The notes under the pieces were generated by a model. It had not been told where the DNA came from, made no database searches, and saw nothing but the letters and a program-made list of their open reading frames with translations. A stretch of 54,581 nt of DNA from Glaciecola sp. UBA2563. GTDB taxonomy: Bacteria; Pseudomonadota; Gammaproteobacteria; Enterobacterales; Alteromonadaceae. Position 1 is the stretch's first letter. Every line of letters begins with the position of its first letter. Positions 1 to 6,056 of this stretch are shown piece after piece. The stretch is taken from the NCBI GenBank assembly GCA_002340325.1, contig DDLV01000118.1, positions 1 through 54,581 on the forward strand, in the 5' to 3' direction. Made by a program: the position numbers and the translations under genes.

Positions 1-345
1 AAAAGTTGGTGCACCTGTGTAAGGCCGTATTTTAGGTACATACGTAGGGTCTTTTTCAAGACGAGCCGCATTTCGCTCTTCCTGTCGCTGATAGAAAGCT
101 TCCGCTTTGTCTTTTTGAGCTTGGTGCTCATCCCATAGCGTAGAGGCCTGCTCCACGACTTCGCTAGGGCCAGGGAATTGGCCTAGCGACGTATCGATAT
201 TTTTGGCGAGCATACTCCAAATGAGTATAAAGCACATGAAACCTAACACGGGTAGGACAACACCGTAAGTCAGCGCCTGTGTAGTATTGCCAGATAGCTT
301 TTTCTTAATGCTTAGCCATGGTGAATTAATACTTGTTGTACTCAT
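1..345 (-). CDS. nrtB: Nitrate ABC transporter permease NrtB, N-terminal part (runs off left edge)
   Basis: The first 115 residues of an inner-membrane permease are visible; the rest lies beyond base 1. The ATG at 345-343 is preceded by GGGAG at good spacing. The protein starts MSTTSINSPWLSIKKKL, then has one hydrophobic segment (about residues 28-46) followed by a charged periplasmic stretch (KDKAEAFYQRQEERNAAR). This layout is typical of NrtB/CmpB-type permeases before their main transmembrane domain. It begins 27 bases after the end of nrtA, so the two are one transcript, and the ATPase gene(s) should follow to the left. Known role of the family: it forms the channel of the periplasmic-binding-protein-dependent nitrate (or cyanate/bicarbonate) importer. 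The nitrate assignment comes from the neighbours nrtA, nasS, nasT, nirB and nasA. Confidence 0.85.
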   Translation of the reverse strand, partial: MSTTSINSPWLSIKKKLSGNTTQALTYGVVLPVLGFMCFILIWSMLAKNIDTSLGQFPGPSEVVEQASTLWDEHQAQKDKAEAFYQRQEERNAARLEKDPTYVPKIRPYTGAPTF

Positions 346-371
346 TGAAGTAACTCCCCAGTATCTCTATT

Positions 372-1754
372 TTAAAGTTCGCTGTCTGCTTTGAGGCCGA
401 TATTAAAGGCTTCCAGATATGCAGTAGGCTGAGTACCATCAAATGTTACATTGTCAATAAACTCAGTTTGCGGTGGTTTGAAGCCAGTTTCTGTCTCAAA
501 ATCAGGGAAATCAGAAGCAGCAGCTTTTCCTTCAGCAATTAAGTCTTTCGCAGCAACAGCATAGATGTCAGGACGATACACTTTCTTCGCAGTTTCCATG
601 TACCAATCATCTTCTTTATGGTCAGCAATTTGTCCCCAACGACGCATTTGCGTTAGATACCAGATTGCATCGCTGTAGAACGGATAAGTTGCGTTGTATC
701 TGAAAAATACATTAAAGTCTGGAATTTCACGCTTATCGCCTTTTTCGAACTCAAAAGTACCCGTCATGCTATTTGCAATAACTTCAGCATCAGCACCCAC
801 ATACTGTGGTTTAGCAAGAATTTTTACTGCTTCTTCACGGTTAGCATTGTTATTTTCGTCTAACCACATCGCTGCGCGGATCATCGCTTTAACAACACGG
901 ATGTGTGTATTTGGATTTTTCTCAGCCCATTCGTTGCTCACGCCGAAAACTTTCTCTGGGTTGTTTTTCCAGATTTGGTAGTCAGTAATAACCGGAACAC
1001 CAATGCCTTTGAAAACTGCTTGCTGGTTCCAAGGTTCACCTACGCAGTAACCATAGATAGTGCCCGCTTCCATCGTTGCTGGCATTTGCGGGGGAGGTGT
1101 CACAGATAACAACGCATCAGCTTGTATTTGACCACTGGTATCACCTTTATGTGGTGCATAGTAACCAGGGTGAATACCACCGGCCGCTAACCAGTAGCGA
1201 AGCTCATAGTTGTGCGTTGATACTGGGAAAACCATTCCCATGTTAAACGGCTTACCTTCCGCTTGAAATTTTTCAACGACAGGCTTTAGTGAATCTGCTT
1301 TGATTGGGTGGATTGGTTTGCCCGCTTCGTCATGAGGAATGTTTTCTTTCATCTGGCTCCAAATATCATTGGAGACTGTGATGCCGTTACCATTCAAATC
1401 CATGCTAAACGCAGTGATGATGTGTGCTTGAGTACCAAAACCGATAGTCGCACCAAGCGGCTGACCAGCAAGCATGTGCGCGCCATCTAGCTGACCATCG
1501 ATGACTCTGTCGAGAAGAACTTTCCAGTTTGCCTGCGCTTCTAGCGTGACATACAGTCCCTCATCTTCAAAATAACCATTTTCATAAGCAACTGCTAATG
1601 GTGCCATGTCGGTCAATTTGATAAAACCGAACTTGAGTTCTTCTTTTTCAGGCCAACCGGTCTCACGCGCTTGCGTGGACGTGGAAAAAACCGCGCCTGC
1701 AACAGCGATCACTGCCGCCGTTTTGATAAATTTTCGCAATCCTGACATCAACAT
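372..1754 (-). CDS. nrtA: Nitrate ABC transporter, periplasmic substrate-binding protein NrtA
   Basis: This 460-residue protein of the NrtA/CmpA family captures nitrate in the periplasm for the NrtB permease. A Sec-type signal peptide is visible (basic SGLRKFIK, hydrophobic TAAVIAVAGAVF, cleavage near STQA-RE at about residue 29). The mature part carries family stretches such as ELKFGFIKLTDMAPLAVA, AHMLAGQPLGATIGF, NGNGITVS and GYCVGEPWNQQAV. The same block order occurs in the shorter cytoplasmic NasS upstream, showing common descent. The first ATG (1754) is chosen because GAGGAG sits 7-8 bases before it; a second ATG two codons in is possible. The gene lies 544 bases downstream of nasS behind its own promoter and a terminator-containing leader, so it is probably induced by nitrate through NasT and by nitrogen starvation. 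Confidence 0.93.
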   Translation of the reverse strand: MLMSGLRKFIKTAAVIAVAGAVFSTSTQARETGWPEKEELKFGFIKLTDMAPLAVAYENGYFEDEGLYVTLEAQANWKVLLDRVIDGQLDGAHMLAGQPLGATIGFGTQAHIITAFSMDLNGNGITVSNDIWSQMKENIPHDEAGKPIHPIKADSLKPVVEKFQAEGKPFNMGMVFPVSTHNYELRYWLAAGGIHPGYYAPHKGDTSGQIQADALLSVTPPPQMPATMEAGTIYGYCVGEPWNQQAVFKGIGVPVITDYQIWKNNPEKVFGVSNEWAEKNPNTHIRVVKAMIRAAMWLDENNNANREEAVKILAKPQYVGADAEVIANSMTGTFEFEKGDKREIPDFNVFFRYNATYPFYSDAIWYLTQMRRWGQIADHKEDDWYMETAKKVYRPDIYAVAAKDLIAEGKAAASDFPDFETETGFKPPQTEFIDNVTFDGTQPTAYLEAFNIGLKADSEL

Positions 1755-1797
1755 TTATACTCTCCTCGTGTGTTGCATAAAACGAAAACCTTTTACC

Positions 1798-1833
1798 AAA
1801 AAAGCCCATCACATCATAAAGACATGAGGGCTT
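1798..1833 (-). terminator. Intrinsic terminator (attenuator) inside the nrtA leader
   Basis: On the minus strand AAGCCC (1833-1828) pairs with GGGCTT (1807-1802). The inner stem TCATGT / ATGTGA has G-U pairs and one bulged T, the loop is seven bases, and a run of six T (1803-1798) follows. It lies about 50 bases before the nrtA ATG, so it would stop transcription before the gene unless disrupted. Its 5' arm overlaps hexaloop hairpin P2. Confidence 0.8.
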
Positions 1834-1868
1834 CTTTGCCGATGAATAACGGGTGCTTCATTGCATCC
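1798..1868 (-). promoter_or_regulatory. Two-hexaloop ANTAR (NasT) target in the nrtA leader RNA
   Basis: Read on the minus strand, hairpin P1 (1868-1851) is GGATGC / loop AATGAA / GCACCC, with five pairs and one A-C mismatch. Hairpin P2 (1840-1829) is GGC / loop AAAGAA / GCC. Both loops have six bases, with A at position 1 and G at position 4, closed by a C-G pair. That is the signature known for RNA targets of ANTAR antiterminators (described for eut and nas leaders). The 3' side of P2 is also the 5' arm of the intrinsic terminator at 1833-1798, so P2 and the terminator cannot form together. The inferred mechanism is that free NasT binds P1-P2 when nitrate is present and blocks the terminator, allowing nrtA expression. 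P2 itself is short, so it probably needs protein to be stable. Confidence 0.75.
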
Positions 1869-2015
1869 AAAATCTATAAAGTAACTTAGTGAGATACTTG
1901 CCGTTGGTGCAGCGCTTATCATCGTGAATTTTATCTTGTTGACAACTTCAATGATAAAACAATGTTAACCGCGATCCTTGGAAGCTCTTACTGCTTGTCC
2001 TTTTGTAAATAGAGT

Positions 2016-2034
2016 ATTGCATCGACTGTGCCAA
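2016..2034 (-). promoter_or_regulatory. Sigma-54 type -24/-12 promoter of nrtA
   Basis: On the minus strand the sequence TTTGGCAC AGTCG ATGCA has GG (2032-2031) and GC (2020-2019) exactly ten bases apart. The TGGCAC half matches the -24 consensus fully and the -12 half has four of five bases. Predicted transcription start is near 2007, giving a leader of about 250 bases that contains the ANTAR hairpins and terminator. Confidence 0.7.
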
Positions 2035-2107
2035 AGTACTTTTGTTATATATTTCAATAACTTGCATTATTTTTGCGTGCAGTCTTTTTTTCCTAATGCT
2101 ATGCGAT

Positions 2108-2150
2108 GGTGCAATGTGTGCACCCAAATGGTTTGCACTAAATTGGACTT
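2108..2150. promoter_or_regulatory. Candidate NtrC enhancer sites upstream of nrtA
   Basis: On the plus strand an inverted repeat GGTGCA-ATGTG-TGCACC occupies 2108-2124. It runs into two half-conserved NtrC-like sites: TGCACC-CAAAT-GGTTTG (2119-2135) and TGCACT-AAATT-GGACTT (2134-2150). The NtrC consensus is TGCACY-N5-GGTGCA. They lie about 100-140 bases upstream of the predicted sigma-54 start, the usual enhancer distance. The left halves match well and the right halves only partly, so this is weaker evidence than the perfect site before nasT. Confidence 0.45.
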
Positions 2151-2298
2151 TTTAGGGTATGTTGTTTATTTGTTAATTTTGAGAGCGTGGCCGCGCAACA
2201 TTAGAAGCAAAAATAGCGGGTTATTCCAAGCTTGTGTGATACAGGTGTTGGGCATTTTTCGAAACGCAAAGAGTCAGCTCATCGCAAGTAAAGATTCT

Positions 2299-3357
2299 TT
2301 AGTCCAAATCCAATGCAATTTTAGAAATCAAATCGCTGCGATAAATATGGCTTAAATATTGTTCAGACGGTAGCGCCTCGATGTAGTGCTGTGAATACAT
2401 GTAGGTTGCAAAGGTATGCGCATCTACCACATTTGGTATATTGAGTTTGTTGTTGCGGTTACCAAAAATATTATAATTTGGTAAATCACGCGATGTTGCG
2501 CCAAGCTGAGTTAAACAGATCCCCATTAGGGAGGGACAAACAGCGTCTAAAGGTGCGTTGAGGTAGTCAGATGAGGCCAGTACGACACTTGCATCGAATC
2601 GATGCGCAGGTGTATCGAGCCAATCGCATGCTTCTAATAGTGCATTAATAAGTCTCTGAAACACATCTGGTTGTGATGAATATGTATCATAGTGGATCCC
2701 TAGAACTTTTTCGGCAGCGTCGCCCCAAATATCGCATGACGTCGCTACTGTAACACCGGTTCCTTGACGCACAGCTTGTGCATTCCACGGACCACCCACA
2801 CAATAGCCATCGATAATGTGGTTATTGAGATTGAAATGCATATCCCGTGGTGGAAGCACGTGGAAATCAATATCGTGATGGTTTATACCGCCGCGTTTCA
2901 ACCAGTCTAACAGTTGATAATAATGGCAAGAAAATGGGAATACATGGGCGAGGCGAAGTTTGTCCTTGTTTTGGCTCTGTCTCCGACTAATCACGTTGTT
3001 CAATAGACTAGCATCAAGTGGAAGCGATACTTCATCTAATTCGTTACATATTTTTATCTCGTCTAACAAAGTAGTCGAGAGCGTGATTGCGTTGCCATTT
3101 AAGCTTAGTACCAGCGGTGTAAAGATATCAGTTGAATCGCAGCCAAGCCCTAAACTGCTAGCAAGCGGCATTGGCGCTAACATGTGTGCAGCGTGGATAT
3201 CTCCCATATGCAATCTATCGCGAAGTGTCGACCATGAATTTTGCCTAACCAAATGGACATCAAGATCGAAATTACTATAGATCCCAAGCTCTTTAGCCAT
3301 GATGATTGGCGCGGCATCATTGAGTCCAAGGTAGCCAATTTTGAGCTTATCAGCCAT
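2299..3357 (-). CDS. nasS: Nitrate-sensing protein NasS (cytoplasmic NrtA-like sensor)
   Basis: This NrtA-family protein of 352 residues lacks any signal peptide: it starts directly MADKLKIGYLGLNDAAPIIMA. It keeps the binding-fold stretches AAHMLAPMPLASSLGLG, SLNGNAITLS and GYCVGGPWNAQAV. Known role of the family: NasS binds NasT in the absence of nitrate and releases it when nitrate binds, so it acts in the cytoplasm as the nitrate sensor. The ATG at 3357 is chosen over an upstream in-frame GTG (3366). It has AGGTGG at good spacing and overlaps the NasT stop by eight bases, which implies translational coupling and balanced synthesis of the two partners. The pairing with an ANTAR protein is the strongest evidence for NasS rather than a transporter component. 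Confidence 0.92.
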   Translation of the reverse strand: MADKLKIGYLGLNDAAPIIMAKELGIYSNFDLDVHLVRQNSWSTLRDRLHMGDIHAAHMLAPMPLASSLGLGCDSTDIFTPLVLSLNGNAITLSTTLLDEIKICNELDEVSLPLDASLLNNVISRRQSQNKDKLRLAHVFPFSCHYYQLLDWLKRGGINHHDIDFHVLPPRDMHFNLNNHIIDGYCVGGPWNAQAVRQGTGVTVATSCDIWGDAAEKVLGIHYDTYSSQPDVFQRLINALLEACDWLDTPAHRFDASVVLASSDYLNAPLDAVCPSLMGICLTQLGATSRDLPNYNIFGNRNNKLNIPNVVDAHTFATYMYSQHYIEALPSEQYLSHIYRSDLISKIALDLD

Positions 3358-3967
3358 TGTTACCACCTGCTGACTGTTGCTTCCAAAATACTACCAGTGA
3401 CTTTGCCAGATTTTCTATGGTTTGATTACTATCCATAGCCATTTTTCTGAGCATCGCATATGCATCTGGTTCTGTCAGATTTTGTTGTTGCATTAGATGC
3501 AGTTTTGCTTTTGAAATTACGTCCTGCTTTTCTAATGCTTGTTTGGTTGAATTTAATTCTTCGCGAAGCGCTTGCGTTTGACCAAAACTCGCCACGGCAG
3601 CATCTAGAATTGGTCTTATTTTGTTCGAATCGGTGTGCCCGGCTACATAGGCGGTAACGCCCGCTCGCACGCTGGAATCAATGGTGTTGGTGTCATGATT
3701 ATCTGAGAACATCACCACCGGTTTAGGGTTAAATCTCGAAACAGTGCTCAAGCTCGATAAAATGTCACGGCTTGGTGATTCCACGTCAATAATCACAAGG
3801 TCTGGTTGTAGTTTATCGACTAACTTTACCAAACCTATCCGTGGGGCAGAACTATGGACGATGTCGTAACGCGACTTGTCTAGCGCATTCTGTAAAGCCA
3901 GCACGCGCTGTTGATTATCGTCTATCAATAACACCGTTATTTTTGTCGTAGCGCCATCCTGCTGCAT
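3350..3967 (-). CDS. nasT: ANTAR-domain antiterminator NasT
   Basis: This 205-residue response-regulator-like RNA-binding protein has an N-terminal receiver-type domain (KITVLLIDDNQQRVLALQNAL, then LQPDLVIIDVESPSRD with the candidate phospho-acceptor region, about residues 10-125). The C-terminal ANTAR domain (about 140-200) has the typical stretch KAKLHLMQQQNLTEPDAYAMLRKMAM. Known role: when released from NasS it binds paired hexaloop hairpins in nitrate-gene leaders and prevents termination. The matching RNA target is visible in the nrtA leader at 1798-1868. ATG at 3967 has only a weak ribosome binding site. The gene has a sigma-54 type promoter and a perfect NtrC-type dyad upstream, so the regulator itself should be made under nitrogen limitation. 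Confidence 0.93.
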   Translation of the reverse strand: MQQDGATTKITVLLIDDNQQRVLALQNALDKSRYDIVHSSAPRIGLVKLVDKLQPDLVIIDVESPSRDILSSLSTVSRFNPKPVVMFSDNHDTNTIDSSVRAGVTAYVAGHTDSNKIRPILDAAVASFGQTQALREELNSTKQALEKQDVISKAKLHLMQQQNLTEPDAYAMLRKMAMDSNQTIENLAKSLVVFWKQQSAGGNNG

Positions 3968-4008
3968 TAGCGTTTAAACGTCTGAAGAATTGATCACTTT
4001 TGATCGCA

Positions 4009-4025
4009 TGCAAAATCTCAACCAA
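4009..4025 (-). promoter_or_regulatory. Sigma-54 type promoter of nasT-nasS
   Basis: On the minus strand TTTGGTTG AGATT TTGCA has GG (4023-4022) and GC (4011-4010) ten bases apart. The -12 element TTGCA is perfect, while the -24 keeps TGG but not CAC. Predicted start is near 3998, about 30 bases before the nasT ATG. Confidence 0.6.
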
Positions 4026-4087
4026 ATAATTTTATCTATTTAAATCAATATCTTGTAGATTATTCAAAACAATTTCAAGCGTATTAC

Positions 4088-4104
4088 TGCACCGCTGAAG
4101 TGCA
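4088..4104. promoter_or_regulatory. NtrC-type binding site upstream of nasT
   Basis: The plus-strand sequence TGCACC GCTGA AGTGCA (minus strand TGCACT TCAGC GGTGCA) fits the TGCACY-N5-GGTGCA consensus without mismatch. Its centre lies about 98 bases upstream of the predicted sigma-54 start of nasT, an ordinary enhancer position. Confidence 0.7.
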
Positions 4105-4207
4105 AATTCATCATTTTGAAACATCTTTCACCATTTAGATATTTTTCTACGTTGAATAAAGCAGGCAGATATGAACAGATATACTATTGATTAACGATTT
4201 AGAAGCA

Positions 4208-5188
4208 CTATATCCAAACTTTATTTCGGTCAGCCCACAAGCGCCTAGCCTTTGATATCGCGCATTTTACATCAAGCCCTTGCACTTGAATCAGAAACAG
4301 AGCAAGTGTTGCAATTGTTGCTGCTTCACCGTAAACATCTTGCATATCACCCTCCCAGACTTGCTTAACAATGTCGGGATCAAGTGCTTTTGGTTTCATT
4401 TGCCAGTTTTCGAGTTGCATCGGTAATATCTTCTCAACATACAAACCATCATCCAATTGATGGACAGCAACATCTCGCTCTGGATTAGGCTCAGCCTCGC
4501 CAGCATCCCCTCTAATACAAATGACGTTTTCTTGTAGAAGTTCAGCGACTTTGATGTGTTTATCTTCGAAAGCTTTGTGATAAATACCATGCAAGGAATA
4601 TTTTGCAGACATTGGATTGAGCATCCGCGCCAGCGTGTTTGCACACGAACGCAAACCAAATAATTTACGCAGATTAATTAAATAGTGCAATTTGGGGTTA
4701 ATCGCAGAGAGAGGCGCATAGGCAAACCCTCTTGATGTGAGCTCCCGATCAATGTCGTTTGTATCATTTGCATGCCGCCAACCAAAATGCTCCCATACTT
4801 GCTGCATGTACAAGCGTGAGGAATTATCTTCAACATGTCCGTGTAACAAAATTTTATATCCATTTTGCGCTAGCACTTTTACGGCTAATAATGACCACGG
4901 CAAATGGCGACGCTTTCCCGCATAACAGCCAATATCTAGGTCAATAGAACAATTGAGTTGTCCTTTTATGATGGTATATTGCCGGCATGCAAGTAAAAAT
5001 CCGGCGAGCTCTTCGGCGGATTCTTCCCGCATTCGCAGCAGCATCAAAAACGCCCCAAGCTGTTCCGGCGTTGCTTGATTATCCAATACCATGGACATTG
5101 CGTCGTAGGCTTGTTGTTGCGTAAGAAACTTACCTGCGGTCTTTCCTCTTCCAATCAACTGTACATATTGACTGAAATTATTAGCCAT
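4208..5188 (-). CDS. TrpD2-like glycosyltransferase-family protein (YbiB type)
   Basis: This 326-residue protein resembles anthranilate phosphoribosyltransferase (TrpD) but is of the TrpD2/YbiB type. It has a helical N-terminal domain (FLTQQQAYDAMSMVLDNQATPEQLGAFLMLLRMREESAEELAGF, residues 23-66) and then a nucleoside-phosphorylase-like fold (ILLHGHVEDNSSRLYMQQVWEHFGW). Known for E. coli YbiB: a nucleic-acid-binding dimer without anthranilate transferase activity. The start ATG overlaps the stop of the upstream methyltransferase by eight bases (ATGGCTAA), so it is translated with the nitrite/nitrate reductase operon, of which it is the last gene. Why such a protein belongs to a nitrate operon is unknown; no function in nitrate assimilation should be assumed. 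Confidence 0.8.
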   Translation of the reverse strand: MANNFSQYVQLIGRGKTAGKFLTQQQAYDAMSMVLDNQATPEQLGAFLMLLRMREESAEELAGFLLACRQYTIIKGQLNCSIDLDIGCYAGKRRHLPWSLLAVKVLAQNGYKILLHGHVEDNSSRLYMQQVWEHFGWRHANDTNDIDRELTSRGFAYAPLSAINPKLHYLINLRKLFGLRSCANTLARMLNPMSAKYSLHGIYHKAFEDKHIKVAELLQENVICIRGDAGEAEPNPERDVAVHQLDDGLYVEKILPMQLENWQMKPKALDPDIVKQVWEGDMQDVYGEAATIATLALFLIQVQGLDVKCAISKARRLWADRNKVWI

Positions 5189-6047
5189 CTATACACTCAG
5201 AAGTAGTGTTGAGTCGAAGCATCTCTAGGTTGACGTTCTGGCGATGCTTTACTACTTCACCTATCACAATCAAGGCTGGGCCTTGTATATTATTTAGGGT
5301 TAGCACGCTTGCTTCTTGCAGATTACCCGACCAAACCTGTTGACCTTTTAAGGTGCCCTGTTCGATAACTGCAATTGGCATATCTGCAACCATTCCTGCG
5401 GCTATCAGTCGGTTTGCTATTAGATTAATTCGCGTCAGCCCCATGTAAAAGACTAGCGTTTGATTATCTTGTACCAGATCCTCCCATTCAGGTTCGTCTT
5501 CTTGGTTTTTGTGGTGTGCGGTAATAAATTTGACCGATTGCGCTACATCTCGCATCGTCAGTGGTATGCCAGAATACGCGGCACAACCACTTGCTGCCGT
5601 CACGCCTGGAATTACACAAAAAGGAATGCCGTTGTTTGTCAGTATTTCGGTTTCTTCGGATAGTCTTCCAAAAATACTTGGATCGCCGCCCTTCAATCGC
5701 CCTACAACGTTATATTTCTTAGCATACTCAACGAGTAATCGGTCAATATCCGCTTGTGTGACACTATGTCGGCCGCATTTTTTTCCAACAAATACAATCT
5801 TACAGTCTTTATTGCATGACTGGTAAATTTCTGGATTCACCAGCCAATCAACCAATAAAACATCTGCGTTCTCGATAACTCGCTGAGCCTTAACTGTTAT
5901 GAGATCAGGGTCTCCACAACCACCGCCCATCAAATAAACCCCGTGCGCAAGTAACACTTTAGTGTTTTCTGCGGGCGTTTCTGACGAATTGAACCTGTTT
6001 AACAATCCAAGCCGTTGGAAAAAATGATGAATGGCAAAAGTGCTCAC
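5181..6047 (-). CDS. cobA: Uroporphyrinogen-III C-methyltransferase (SUMT)
   Basis: This SUMT of 288 residues adds two methyl groups from S-adenosylmethionine to uroporphyrinogen III, giving precorrin-2, the precursor of siroheme used by NirB. Family motifs are visible: VYLMGGGCGDPDLITVKA (residues 33-50), VGRLKGGDPSIFGR, CVIPGVTAASGCAAYSGIPLT, and ALIVIGEVV near the end. The glycine loop reads GGGCGDP where GAGPGDP is usual, a mild deviation. It is SUMT alone, without the oxidase/chelatase half of CysG, so later siroheme steps must be encoded elsewhere. Start is GTG (6047) with AGAGG upstream, nine bases after the nasA stop. The order nirB-nirD-nasA-SUMT is a known assimilation operon arrangement. 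Confidence 0.92.
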   Translation of the reverse strand: MSTFAIHHFFQRLGLLNRFNSSETPAENTKVLLAHGVYLMGGGCGDPDLITVKAQRVIENADVLLVDWLVNPEIYQSCNKDCKIVFVGKKCGRHSVTQADIDRLLVEYAKKYNVVGRLKGGDPSIFGRLSEETEILTNNGIPFCVIPGVTAASGCAAYSGIPLTMRDVAQSVKFITAHHKNQEDEPEWEDLVQDNQTLVFYMGLTRINLIANRLIAAGMVADMPIAVIEQGTLKGQQVWSGNLQEASVLTLNNIQGPALIVIGEVVKHRQNVNLEMLRLNTTSECIDG

Positions 6048-6056
6048 AATAACCTC

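Noticed and set aside
1978..2355. Open frame of 125 codons on the plus strand between nrtA and nasS
   Set aside because: It covers the nrtA promoter and enhancer sites and the end of nasS, has a cysteine/phenylalanine-rich composition unlike a real protein and has no ribosome binding site.
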